Made by a program: the position numbers and the translations under genes. From Streptomyces globosus (GTDB lineage Bacteria; Actinomycetota; Actinomycetes; Streptomycetales; Streptomycetaceae), in contig NZ_CP030862.1 in NCBI RefSeq assembly GCF_003325375.1, positions 3,971,501 to 4,035,500 of the forward strand: a DNA stretch of 64,000 nt. The letters run 5' to 3'. Shown here piece after piece: positions 8,486 through 18,100 of this stretch (its first letter is position 1; every line of letters starts with the position of its first letter). Under the pieces are notes generated by a model that was not told where the DNA came from, searched no databases, and was given only the letters and a program-made list of their open reading frames with translations.

Positions 8486-10090
8486 TCAGCGGCCGGGCCG
8501 GCCCGTGCCGTTGACGCTGCCGCCGAGCAGGGCGTTGATGGTCCGGCTGTCCGCGACGCCGGTGACCGGGAGCTGTACCTGCCGCTGGTACTGCTCCACC
8601 TTGGCCCGCATCTTCGCGTCGTACGGCGTCGCGGCGGCGTTGCGCCCGCCGGAGGTGAAGTAGTCGACGCCGAGCCGGGCGAATGCCCGGTCGGCCTGGA
8701 GGTCGGCGTCGGAGATGGTGGCCTGGCCCGCCCACCGGAGGGCGGCGTCCAGCTGGGTTACTTCGAAGTTGCGTGATCCGGAGGTCAGTCGGCCCGCGGT
8801 GACGCCCTGCATCCACAGGGAGGCGAGGGTGGCGCGGCCCAGCGTGCCGAGCGGCTTGTCCGTGGCCGTGAGGGCGCGGGTGGTCTTGCCGTCGGCCATC
8901 ACGGCCTGCTGGTAGCAGATCAGCGAGGCCTCGGTGGCCGCGTCGATGACGCCTTCCCGCCACTGGCCCTTCAGGGTGCACGGGTTGCCGCTGCCGAGGG
9001 CGGCGAGCCGGCGCTGTGCGTAGTGCACGACGACGTCGGGCTGGTATCCGGCCCGCCAGGGCGGACCCTGGGGTGCGACCGCCCCGCCCTGGTTCCCGGC
9101 CGCGGGCGGCGGGGCGGCTCCCCCTTCTCCTCCGCCTCCGCCCCCGCCCCCGCCGCCGGAGCCCGCGGCGGCGCCGGAGCCGCCCCCGGGGAGGCCGGCT
9201 GCCGGGTCTCCGCCTCCCGGGGCTCCGCCGCCGGGGAGGGCTCCCGGCTCGGCGGGCGGCGGCGGGGCCGGCGGGAGGGGGCCCTGGCTGCCGAGCGCGC
9301 CGGGCAGCGGGGCCCCCGCCTCGGCCTTCTTCTCCCCGGCCGCGGAGGCGACCTTCGGCGAGAACCCGAGCCACAGCACGGCGAACGCGACGGCGGCCGC
9401 GGCCAGCAGCCCGCCGACGGCGACGAGCCAGGCGGGCAGCACCGGCCGCTGCTCGAACTCCCCGCTCAGCTCCAGGGCCGCCGCGTCGCCGGAGCGCCGT
9501 ACGGAGACGGTCATGCGGTGGGTCTCGGGCGCGCCCGTCCACCGGGTCGCCTGGGGGGTGGCCTCCAGTTCGACGAACGCCGCACGGCCCGGCGCCACTT
9601 GGACGCTGCCCGGGCGGACGCCGAACGACAGCCGGCCTGACTCGTCGCGGGCGCCGACGGACGCGGTCAGCGGGGTGTTGCCGAGGTTGTCGACGGCGAC
9701 GGCGGCCCGGCCGCGGAACCGGGCGGCGGTGCGGGGCGGCACCAGTTCGGCACGGACCTCGGTGAACGGGGCGACCGTGACCCGGCCTTCCAGGACGTCC
9801 CGCACGGCGGGGTTCTCGCGCGGCTCGACCCGCACCCCGTAGGCCGCGGGCCCGGCCGGGGCACCGGGGGTGCGCGGCGGCGCGAAGGAGATCTCCGCGG
9901 ACCCTTCACTGCCCGGGTAGAGGCGCAGCGTGTCGGGCTCGATACGGCTCCAGCCGGCCGGGTCGCCCACGATCGAGAGCCGGTATTCCTCCACCGTGTC
10001 GCCGGTGTTGCGCACCCGGAGCCGGGCGGTCGCCCTGCTGCCGGGGTCGACGGCCACGGCAACCGGATCGAGAGTGGTCCACATCGTCAT
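8486..10090 (-). CDS. Single-pass membrane protein with Ig-like N-domain and peptidoglycan-binding-like C-domain
   Basis: 534 residues. Residues ~1-225 look like two β-sandwich repeats of the COG1470/NEW3 type (TARLRVRNTGDTVEEYRLSI, later AAVAVDNLGNTPL). One transmembrane helix follows (LPAWLVAVGGLLAAAAVAFAVLW), then a Pro/Gly-rich linker with long Gly runs. The C-terminal ~170 residues contain two helical repeats resembling peptidoglycan-binding domains (VVHYAQRRLAALGSG, VEQYQRQVQLPVTGVADSRT). The start at 10090 has no Shine-Dalgarno, but TAGCCT lies six bases upstream, suggesting a leaderless mRNA. It lies inside the CIS locus on the opposite strand, so it may link particle and cell envelope. 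That link is inference. Confidence 0.7.
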   Translation of the reverse strand: MTMWTTLDPVAVAVDPGSRATARLRVRNTGDTVEEYRLSIVGDPAGWSRIEPDTLRLYPGSEGSAEISFAPPRTPGAPAGPAAYGVRVEPRENPAVRDVLEGRVTVAPFTEVRAELVPPRTAARFRGRAAVAVDNLGNTPLTASVGARDESGRLSFGVRPGSVQVAPGRAAFVELEATPQATRWTGAPETHRMTVSVRRSGDAAALELSGEFEQRPVLPAWLVAVGGLLAAAAVAFAVLWLGFSPKVASAAGEKKAEAGAPLPGALGSQGPLPPAPPPPAEPGALPGGGAPGGGDPAAGLPGGGSGAAAGSGGGGGGGGGGEGGAAPPPAAGNQGGAVAPQGPPWRAGYQPDVVVHYAQRRLAALGSGNPCTLKGQWREGVIDAATEASLICYQQAVMADGKTTRALTATDKPLGTLGRATLASLWMQGVTAGRLTSGSRNFEVTQLDAALRWAGQATISDADLQADRAFARLGVDYFTSGGRNAAATPYDAKMRAKVEQYQRQVQLPVTGVADSRTINALLGGSVNGTGRPGR

Positions 10091-10225
10091 GCGGGAAGGC
10101 TAGGGGCGCGGGGGCGCCGTCCCCTGCCCGTACGTCCCCTCCCGCGGGCACTCCTGCCTGTCCGCCCGGCACCCCTGTACGGCCGGACCCCGTGCGGGCG
10201 GTCAGGCGGTCCGGCGGTCGGCCGG

Positions 10226-12097
10226 TCAGGCGGCGGTGAGGCGGTGGCGGGCGTAGGCGCGGACCAGGGGGTGGTAGCGGTAGCGGCCGCTGGCCGCGGG
10301 CCGCAGCAGTCCCGCGTCGACGATCGCCTCGATCAGGTCGGCGGCCTCGGGTACGGCGGCTCCGGCGGCTGCTGCGGGCGCGGCGCCGGACGGCTCGCCG
10401 CCGTTCAGGAGCGCGGCCGCGGCGGCGGGCCCGAACCCGTCGGGGGCGGCGGCCGTCGCGCGCAGCATGTGCAGGGCCGCGGGGGCGAGCGTCGCGCAGC
10501 GGCGCCGGAAGGCGTCCTCGACGGACCGGCCGCCGGCCCGGAGCCGGGCGGTGAGGCCGCCGCCGTCGGGGGAGGCGAGGGCGGCCGCCGTCAGGGCGGG
10601 TTCATGCCGCAGCCGGGTCCCTGCGAGGTGGAGGGCGAGCGGCAGCCCGGCGCACTGGCGGACGAGGTCCAGGACGGCGTCCGGCTCCGCGCGCACCCTC
10701 TGCTCGCCCGCGGCCGCGCCGAGGAGCAGGAGCGCCGCGTCGTCGTCGAGTTCGGGGACGTCGACGAGCCGGGCGCCGGGGACGACGAGGCCGCGACCGG
10801 GCGCGGTGACGAGGGCCGCGCATCCCCGGGCGGCGGGCAGCAGGGGCAGCAGGCCGGCGGTGTCGCGGGCGTCGTCGAGGAGGACGAGGACGCGCCGGCC
10901 GTCGAGGAGGGAGCGGTAGAGCGCCGCGCGCGCCTCGATGCCGTCGGGCAGGGCCTGCGCGGGCACACCGAGCGCGCCCAGCAGGCCGGCGAGGGCGCGG
11001 GCGCTGCCGGCGCCGAGGTCGGCGCGGAGCACCCCGTCCGGGAAGCGGGGCCCGGACAGGGCGGCCGCCCGGTCTGCGAGGGCCGTCTTCCCGATGCCGG
11101 GCATGCCGGTGAGTACGGCGACGGGGACACCGGAACCGGTGCCCGCCAGCACCTCGTCGAGCAGGGCGAGTTCCGAGGACCGGCCGGCGAGGCACCGGCC
11201 CGCCGGGCCGGTCCCGGCGGGCGCAGGGCGAGGCGCTTCCCGCGGCGCGGGCGCCGGCGGCGGGGCCGCGGGTGCGGCGCGGGCGGTGAGGCGGCGGTGG
11301 AGGGCGGTCAGCTCGGGGCCGGGCCCGGTGCCGAGTTCGCGGGCGAGGGTGTCGCAGGTGGACCCGTACACGGCGAGCGCCTCGCGCGAGCGGCCCGCCC
11401 GGTGCAGGGCGAGCATGAGGAGTGCCTGGGCGCGTTCCCGCAGGGGGTGTTCGGCGGCGAAGGCGCGCAGGTCGGCGACGGCCGCGGTGTCCCGGTCCAG
11501 GCCGAGTTCCAGCGCGCCGTGGAAGTGGTCCTCCCGGGCGGTCAGCCACATCTCGGTGAGCCGGTCGCGCTGGGTCTCGGCGTACGGGCCGGGCAGTCCG
11601 GCGAGCGGGGTGCCCGCCCACAGCCCGAGCGCCTCGCCGAGCGTGCGGTACGCGTCCCCGGTCGCGCCGGCGGTGCGCAGCCGGGCGGCCTCCGCGATGC
11701 CGCGCTCGAACTCGGCGATGTCGAGGAACGGGTCGCGCAGGCGGAGCGCGTATCCGTCGGAGGCGGACACGAGCAGGCGGGCGGGGGCGCGGGAGGGCCG
11801 TTCGGGCTCGAAGAGGGTGCGGAGCCGGGACACGTACGTGCGGAGGGTGCCGACGGCGCGCGGCGGCGGCCGCTCGCCCCACAGTGCCCCGAGGAGGTCG
11901 GCCATGGGGGCGGGGCGGCCGCGGCGGAGGAGGAGCACGGCCAGCAGGGCCCGCTGCTGGTTGGGGCCGAGGCCGAGCGGGGTCCCGTCGGGGGCGTGCG
12001 CGGTCATCGGGCCGAGCATCCTGAAGCGGAGCCCCGGCACGCCCCCGCCTCGGCCCCCGCCTCCGCTGCTGCCGTCCGTGCCGCCGTACGCCCCCAC
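10226..12097 (-). CDS. AfsR/SARP-type regulator: winged helix, BTAD, NB-ARC (623 aa)
   Basis: GTG start at 12097 with AGAGGGG upstream. After a Gly-rich leader, the winged helix (LGPNQQRALLAVLLLRRGRP, TYVSRLRTLF) leads to BTAD (GTPLAGLPGPYAETQRDRLTEM, HPLRERAQALLMLALHRAGR). The NB-ARC ATPase has P-loop GMPGIGKTALADRAA near residue 330. It lacks the long C-terminal TPR block of its neighbour at 1393 and ends with a winged-helix-like RYRYHPLVRAYARHRL. It is divergent from the sheath gene across ~235 bp, the classic position for a direct activator of the structural CIS operon; control is inferred from position only. Confidence 0.85.
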   Translation of the reverse strand: MGAYGGTDGSSGGGGRGGGVPGLRFRMLGPMTAHAPDGTPLGLGPNQQRALLAVLLLRRGRPAPMADLLGALWGERPPPRAVGTLRTYVSRLRTLFEPERPSRAPARLLVSASDGYALRLRDPFLDIAEFERGIAEAARLRTAGATGDAYRTLGEALGLWAGTPLAGLPGPYAETQRDRLTEMWLTAREDHFHGALELGLDRDTAAVADLRAFAAEHPLRERAQALLMLALHRAGRSREALAVYGSTCDTLARELGTGPGPELTALHRRLTARAAPAAPPPAPAPREAPRPAPAGTGPAGRCLAGRSSELALLDEVLAGTGSGVPVAVLTGMPGIGKTALADRAAALSGPRFPDGVLRADLGAGSARALAGLLGALGVPAQALPDGIEARAALYRSLLDGRRVLVLLDDARDTAGLLPLLPAARGCAALVTAPGRGLVVPGARLVDVPELDDDAALLLLGAAAGEQRVRAEPDAVLDLVRQCAGLPLALHLAGTRLRHEPALTAAALASPDGGGLTARLRAGGRSVEDAFRRRCATLAPAALHMLRATAAAPDGFGPAAAAALLNGGEPSGAAPAAAAGAAVPEAADLIEAIVDAGLLRPAASGRYRYHPLVRAYARHRLTAA

Positions 12098-12332
12098 GAA
12101 TCGCCCCTCTTCTCCTGGACCGCCGCGTTCCCCCGAAGGGGAACGTTACTGCGGGTTCGGGCGCGGCCGGTGTCCGGGCGGGAAGGCGGGGCTGCCCCCG
12201 ACGCGGTCCGGACGGTCCTCCCGCGCGGGTGCCCCGGTCGGCGATGGTCGGTCCGACCAGCGGATACGGCCGCGCCGCGGGCGGTACGCCGTCCCGGCCC
12301 GCCGCCCGATCAGCAGCGAGGAGCAGCTTCCC

Positions 12333-13982
12333 GTGCCGAACTACCTCTCCCCCGGCGTGTACGTCGAGGAAGTCGCCAGCGGTTCCCGGCCCATCGAGGG
12401 GGCGGGCACGTCCGTCGCGGCGTTCGTCGGGCTCGCTCCGTGCGGACCGCTGAACGACCCGACCCTGGTGACGAACTGGTCCCAGTACGTGGCCGAGTTC
12501 GGCGACTTCACGGACGGCTGCCACCTGGCGCACGCCGTGTACGGGTTCTTCGACAACGGCGGCACGGCCGCGTACGTGGTGCGGGTCGGCGGCGGCGCCG
12601 ACCCGGCGGCCGCGGTCCCCGCACCGTCCAGGGTCGCGGCCGCGGCGGTCGGCGGTGCGGCGGCGGTGCCGGAGGAGGGCGCGGCCGGCGAGGCCGCCGT
12701 CCTCGGGTCGTTCAAGGTGGCCGCCCTGGCGGCGGCGCCGTCCGGCGCCGGCCCGCTCACCGTCGAGGTGCAGGACGCCGACGGCGGCGAGGGCTCCTCG
12801 GGCGGCGCCGGCGGCGCGGACCGGTTCAGGCTGCTGGTCAAGGACGGGGACGCGGTCGTCGAGGAGTTCGACGTCAGCGCCCGCAAGTCCGCGCGGAACT
12901 ACGTGGTCGCGCAGGTCCGCCAGCGGTCCAGGACCATCACGGTGGAGGAGGCCGTGCCGGGGACCGCCGCCGCGCGACCGGAGGCGCAGTCGCTGACGCT
13001 GGCGCCGCCGCCCGCAGCCGCGCCCGCGGCCGTGCCGGCCGCCGCACAGGTGCCGGCCGCCGCCGGGTCGGGCCTGGACTCGGGCCGGTTCCTCGGCGAC
13101 GCGGCGGACCGCACCGGCTTCGGCGGCCTGGAAGCCCTCGACGAGATCACCATGGTCGCCGCGCCCGACCTGATGGCCGCGTACCGGCGGGGCCTGCTGG
13201 ACCTCGAACAGGTCAAGGCGGTCCAGCTCGGCATGGTCGCGCACTGCGAGCTGATGGGCGACCGGATGGCGCTGCTCGACCCGCCGCCCGGCCTGAACGC
13301 GCGGGACGTCCGGAAGTGGCGTATGGAGACGGCCGGATACGACTCCCGGTACGCGGCCCTCTACTACCCGTGGATCAAAGTCTTCGACCCGTCCACCGGC
13401 CAGGCCGAAGTGGTCCCGCCGTCCGGGCACATGGCCGGCGTGTGGGCCCGCAACGACGCCGAGCGCGGCGTCCACAAGGCCCCTGCCAACGAGATCGTGC
13501 GCGGCGCCGTCGACCTGGAGCTCCAGATCACCCGCGGCGAGCAGGACCTCCTCAACCCGGTCGGCGTGAACTGCATCCGCGCCTTCCCGGGCCGCGGCAT
13601 CCGCGTGTGGGGGGCGCGCACGCTGGCCTCGGACCCGGCGTGGCGCTACCTGAACGTGCGGCGCTACTTCAACTACCTGGAGGAGTCGATCCTCGTCGGC
13701 ACCCAGTGGGTGGTGTTCGAGCCGAACGACCGGGCGCTGTGGGCGCGGATCCGGCGCAACATCTCGGCGTTCCTCGTCAACGAATGGCGGACGGGAGCGC
13801 TGTTCGGCCAGCGGCCCGAGGACGCGTTCTACGTGAAGTGCGACGAGGAGACCAACCCGCCGGAGTCGGTCGACCTGGGACGGGTCGTCTGCGAGATCGG
13901 CATCGCGCCGGTCAAGCCGGCCGAGTTCGTGGTGTTCCGCCTGGCGCAGTTCTCCGGAGGGGGCGGGGAGCTGGAGGAGTGA
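12333..13982 (+). CDS. Contractile sheath protein of the CIS
   Basis: The GTG at 12333 is preceded by GAGGAGC; longer upstream in-frame reading is antisense to the SARP gene. The 549-residue protein begins with the family hallmark NYLSPGVYVEEVASGSRPIE and VAAFVGLAPCGP, and ends with the conserved C-terminal sheath domain (NCIRAFPGRGIRVWGARTL, WRYLNVRRYFNYLEESI, LWARIRRNISAFL). Residues ~90-250 form a variable, Ala-rich insertion exposed on the outside in related sheaths. It is the energy-storing tube around the inner tube. It is the first structural gene of the operon, and a single sheath gene is present where Afp/PVC have three. Confidence 0.95.
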   Translation: MPNYLSPGVYVEEVASGSRPIEGAGTSVAAFVGLAPCGPLNDPTLVTNWSQYVAEFGDFTDGCHLAHAVYGFFDNGGTAAYVVRVGGGADPAAAVPAPSRVAAAAVGGAAAVPEEGAAGEAAVLGSFKVAALAAAPSGAGPLTVEVQDADGGEGSSGGAGGADRFRLLVKDGDAVVEEFDVSARKSARNYVVAQVRQRSRTITVEEAVPGTAAARPEAQSLTLAPPPAAAPAAVPAAAQVPAAAGSGLDSGRFLGDAADRTGFGGLEALDEITMVAAPDLMAAYRRGLLDLEQVKAVQLGMVAHCELMGDRMALLDPPPGLNARDVRKWRMETAGYDSRYAALYYPWIKVFDPSTGQAEVVPPSGHMAGVWARNDAERGVHKAPANEIVRGAVDLELQITRGEQDLLNPVGVNCIRAFPGRGIRVWGARTLASDPAWRYLNVRRYFNYLEESILVGTQWVVFEPNDRALWARIRRNISAFLVNEWRTGALFGQRPEDAFYVKCDEETNPPESVDLGRVVCEIGIAPVKPAEFVVFRLAQFSGGGGELEE

Positions 13983-14039
13983 CCGCCGCCGCCCCCGCAG
14001 CCCCACCCCTGACCCGATTCGTACAAGGAGCAGCCCCCC

Positions 14040-14483
14040 ATGTCCCTTCAGCCCGGTGACGCGCTCACCTCGCACAATTTCGGCCTCCAGATCGACGGCG
14101 TGATGGTCGAGTTCCTCCAGGAGGTCAGCAGCCTGTCCATGGAGCAGGACGTCATCGAGTACCAGCAGGTCTCCGCGGACGGCAAGCCCGTCACCAAGAA
14201 GCTCCCCGGCGTGCAGAAGGCCGGCCAGTGCCAGGTGACCCGCGGTGCGACGCAGTCCATGGCGTTCACCGAGTGGATCAAGTCGTCGATCTCCGGCGAC
14301 ATGGGCTCGGCCCGCAAGAACGCGACGATCATCATGATGGACTACCAGGAGAACCCGGTCCGCCGGTACAACCTGCGCAACGCGTGGTGCTCGAAGGTGG
14401 AGGTCAGCTCGGTGAAGGCGGGTGCCGCCTCGGCGCTCACCGAGCAGGTCACCATCACCTTCGAAGAGCTGGTCATCGAGTAA
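14040..14483 (+). CDS. CIS inner tube protein 1 (T4 gp19-like)
   Basis: 147 residues, beginning MSLQPGDALTSHNFGLQIDG and continuing with VEFLQEVSSLSMEQDVIEYQ, GVQKAGQCQVTRG and ending VTITFEELVIE. This is the compact β-barrel hexamer protein (T4 gp19/Hcp fold) that stacks as the inner tube inside the sheath. AAGGAGCAGCC precedes the ATG. Its stop TAA overlaps the next ATG. It is one of two tube paralogues here; the other (18477) sits next to the baseplate genes and probably forms the baseplate-proximal ring, as Afp5/Pvc5 does. Confidence 0.92.
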   Translation: MSLQPGDALTSHNFGLQIDGVMVEFLQEVSSLSMEQDVIEYQQVSADGKPVTKKLPGVQKAGQCQVTRGATQSMAFTEWIKSSISGDMGSARKNATIIMMDYQENPVRRYNLRNAWCSKVEVSSVKAGAASALTEQVTITFEELVIE

Positions 14484-14944
14484 TGCGGCGCCAGGGACCG
14501 GGTCTCGCGGTGCAGAGCGCCCCGCCGCCGGCGGCACCGGCCGGGGGCGGCGGCCCCGCCGGCGTACGCGAACCGCTGCGCACGGAGTTCGAGTTCGAGC
14601 TGCCGCGCGGCTACGTCGACGAGTCGGGGACGGTGCACCGCACCGGTGCCATGCGGCTGGCGACGGCCCGCGATGAGCTCCTGCCGCTGCGGGACGTCCG
14701 GGTCCGCGAGAACCCGGCGTACCTGTCGGTGGTCCTGCTCGGCAGGGTGATCACCCGGCTGGGCACGCTGGCGGTGGTCCACGACGGGACGGTGGAGAAC
14801 ATGTTCGCCTCCGACCTGGCCTTCCTCCAGGACTTCTACCGGCGGATCAACGCCGAGGGCCACACGCGGGCCGCGGTCTCCTGCCCGCACTGCGAGGGGG
14901 CGTTCGAGGTCGAGCTGGCCGGGAGCCGCCTGGGGGAATCGTGA
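14483..14944 (+). CDS. Small conserved CIS protein, tail-assembly-chaperone position
   Basis: Start ATG at 14483 overlaps the tube stop as TAATG. The 153-aa product has a Pro/Ala-rich N-terminus, a β-rich middle (TEFEFELPRGYVDESGTVHR, LRDVRVRENPAYLSVVLLGR) and a CPHCEGAFEVEL motif near the C-terminus, a possible half zinc site. The core resembles phage tail proteins that sit between tube and tape measure genes. Position suggests an assembly chaperone, but the function is unproven. It is coupled to the downstream 50-aa gene by a GTGA overlap. Confidence 0.7.
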   Translation: MRRQGPGLAVQSAPPPAAPAGGGGPAGVREPLRTEFEFELPRGYVDESGTVHRTGAMRLATARDELLPLRDVRVRENPAYLSVVLLGRVITRLGTLAVVHDGTVENMFASDLAFLQDFYRRINAEGHTRAAVSCPHCEGAFEVELAGSRLGES

Positions 14945-15093
14945 CGTACGCGGCCGACGTGCTCCAGGAGGAGGCCGCGTACCTCGCCTACCACCTCCAC
15001 TGGGACCTGGATTCGATCCTCGACCTGGAGCACCCGGACCGGCAGGCGTACGTGAGGCGGGCGGCGGATCTGGTGCAGGAGTCGGCGCCGTGA
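14941..15093 (+). CDS. Very small CIS-associated protein (50 aa, DUF6760-like)
   Basis: The GTG start at 14941 overlaps the upstream TGA. The peptide reads VTYAADVLQEEAAYLAYHLH, then WDLDSILDLEHPDRQAYVRR and ends LVQESAP. The pattern 'EEAAYLAYHLHWDLDSILDLEHPDR' split over two helices is shared by short proteins found after tail-assembly genes in phage-like and eCIS loci, which I recall as DUF6760. It is tightly coupled to the upstream gene, so it probably acts with it, much like gpG/gpT-type partners before a tape measure gene. Function is inferred from position. Confidence 0.75.
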   Translation: MTYAADVLQEEAAYLAYHLHWDLDSILDLEHPDRQAYVRRAADLVQESAP

Positions 15094-15154
15094 GCGGACG
15101 GGCCGGGGCAGCGGGCTGAACGGACGGACGGGAAAGGGAAGGGAGCCGAGGAGG

Positions 15155-18100
15155 ATGGGCCTGTTCACGCGGCTCCGGCGCGGCCGCCGGGCGGACGCGG
15201 TGCCGGCGGCGGCCGGCGCGGCGGTGCCGGCGGCTGCGCCCGCGGGCGGCTGGGCCGCGGTGCGGCCGGTCCAGCGGGTGCTGGGCGCGCCGCGGCTGAC
15301 CGCCGAGCGGGAGTTCGCCTCGTCCCTGGCGACCCGGCAGCCGCTGCTGTTCACGGGCGGCCTGGGCCACGAGGTGTCTCCGGCGGCCCCGTCGGGCCTC
15401 GTCCGCGACGCCCTCACCCCGGCCCCCGCATCCGCCCCCGACCCGGCACGCCCTCCGGCGCCTGTCCTCCGCCCGGCGGGGCTGCACGGGCCCGCAGTTC
15501 CTGCCCGGCCCCCGGCTCTCCCGCACCCTGATGCCCCGCACACCCGCACGCCGGTGCAGCGGTCGACGGCGGCGCCCGGCCCCGGCACGTCCGCAGCGGA
15601 CGCCGCGCCGGCAGCCGCGCCGGCGTCCGGCGCACGCCCCACCCCTTCCGCAGCACCCGCTGCCGCGACCGGCCGCCACACGGCCGCGTCAGCCGCCGCA
15701 CCCCCGCAGCACTCCCCCGCACCGGAAGAACAGACCGCCCCGAGCCGCGAACCGGCAGCCCCGACGGCCGCCCAGCTCCAGCGCTCCACAGAAGCCCCGG
15801 GCGTCCAACCCGCAGCACCGGCCCGGCCCCCGGTCGGGCAGACCGTGCCTGCACCGCTCCAGCGGTCCGCGGACGGGCCGGCGGTGTCGGCCCCCCGGCG
15901 CACCCCCTCGGTCACACGCGCTGCCGCTTCGGGGCACGGATCCGTGGCACCGGTGCCGCCCGCCTCCGGCATCCCGGTGCCCGCGCCGGGCGTACCCCTC
16001 CAGCGGACCACGGCCCACGGGTTGGCCCAGGACTCCGCGCGCACGAACCCCTCCGGGACGACGCCCACCGCCCCGGGCCCCGAGTCCGCAGCACCGGCCC
16101 GGCCTGCGGCCGGCGACCCGGCGCCCGCGTCGGCCGTACCGCTGCGGCAGTCCACGAGCGGGCCGAAGGCTCCGAACGCCCCGCGCACGGCCGCCTTCGG
16201 CAGGCCGCCCGCCGGCTCCGGCCTCGGAGCCCCGACCGCACCCGGTGCCCGCCCCCCGGCGCCCGTGCCGGACCCGGCGTTGCAGCGGGCCACGACCGCG
16301 CCGGGAGGGCCGCCGGCGGCCGGCAACACGACGCCTGCACCGCTCCGGGGGTCCGCGGACGAGTTGGCGGCACCGCGCGCCCCGCGCACGGCCCCGTCCG
16401 GCGCGGGGCGCGGCACCACGGCTCCGGGTCCGCCCGCGGCCGGCCGGCCGGAGGCTGCGCCGGACGCAGCGCCGCAACGGTCCGCCGCCGAGGGGGCGTC
16501 GGCCGCACCGCGTGCGGGTTCCGCGGCCGCGGAACCCGCGAGCCTGCGCCCGGCGGTCACGCCGGTGCAGCGGTCCGCGACCGCGCAGGAGGGGCCGGCC
16601 CCCGCGGCAGGGGCCGCTGCCCGGGACGGCCTGGGCTCTGCGGCTCCCGTCGGGCCGGCGGTCGCGCCGGTGCAGCGGGCCGTCCCGCCCGGATCCGCCG
16701 TGCCCGTGCGTCCGGCTGCCGGATCTGTTCAGGCCGCCGCCGGCGCGACAGCCGGCCCGGCTCACGCCTCCGCAGGCGGGTCCGCGCAGCGCGCCGTCGC
16801 AGCCGCGCGCCCTGAACCGGCAGACGGGGACCTCCGGTCGCGGACGGGCTCGGACCCTGCGGGCGGCGGCCGGCATGCCGGGACGCCGGCCGTCGGCCTG
16901 CCTGCGACGCAGCGGCGCGCGGCCGACTTCCCGGCCGCCATGGCCCAGGGCGACGCATCAGGACCCGCATTCCGGCCGACTGCCCCGCTCCAGAGCCCGG
17001 CGGCACCGCCTGCCGTGGCGCCGCCCACCGCCAGGGAAGCGGTGTCCGGAGCCGCCATCGGTGCGCCGACACCGGCAACCCCCGCGACCGGTGCGCCCGT
17101 CCAGCGACGCGCGAGCGACGCCGCGGCGGCCCCGGTGCCTCCCGGAGGTGCTCCGGTACCCCGGGACGGCGCCGGGTCGCGGCCGACCGCCCCGCTTCAG
17201 GGCCCCGCCGCGCCCTCTACCGCCGCGGAGGCGGCGGCCGGTGCTCCGGCACCGGCGGGCGGCGCGCCCGGCCGGCGGCGCGCGGGCAGCCTGCCCGTCG
17301 TGCGGGCCGGGGTGTCGGCGGGGGGTGGGGCTGCCCTGCCCGTCGCGCGGAGCGAGGCCGGCACGGGGCGCGGAGGGCTGCTGTCCGCACCGCGGCCTGC
17401 GGTGCCGTCGCGGACGGTGTGGCCCGTCGGGGCCGAACCTCCCGCCGCGGCGGGCTCCGCCTCCCCAGGCCACGTCTCCGGCGCGGCCGTTCCTCCCGCT
17501 CGGGGAGGCACCGTCTCCCCCGTACCCGCCATGTCCCCCGTGGCGGGTACGGGGGGCCGCCGCCCGGTCGTCAGGCGTGTGCAGCGTGCCGCAGCGGACG
17601 GTGTGCGGCGGCCGCTGATCGGCGCGCCGATCAGCCCCTCCGCAACGCCTCCCGCGACACCTCCGGCAGCGCGCGCGGCGGCGTCCGGCGCGGCTCCTGC
17701 CTCGGCCTCGACCGCCGCACCGGCCACCGCGGCCGGTTCCGCTCTCCCGCCCGCCGGTGTGTCCGGGGCCGTCGGCGTACCGAGCGCACCGCCCGCGCCG
17801 TTGCCCTCCGTGCGGGTGGCCGGGCCGCGAGCGGCCGTCGCCGCCACGCCGCTGCCGCTGGCGTCCGGGCGGCCCCTCGTTCCGGCCGGGCCGGGCATCG
17901 GGGGGCGGGCCGTGGTGCCCGGCGGGGCCGGGCCCGCGGTGCTGCGGCGGCCCGCCGCAACACCGGACGGGGCGCCCGCGGTGCCGGTGGCGTCCCTCGG
18001 CCCGCGCGGTGCGCGCGGCGGGGCCGCGCCCGCACCCGGTCCGGCGGCTTCCGCCACCCCACCGGCGGCCGCCGCTGCACCCCGATCCGCGCCGCCCCCC

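Noticed and set aside
10244..14537. Very long frames on both strands across SARP, sheath and tube genes
   Set aside because: They read through regulators or structural genes in the wrong frame; only the sheath portion from 12333 and the SARP from 12097 carry domains.
14941..15093. Whether the 50-aa frame is just noise
   Set aside because: Rejected as noise: start/stop overlap with the previous gene and a conserved-looking helix pattern support it, so it was kept as a gene.
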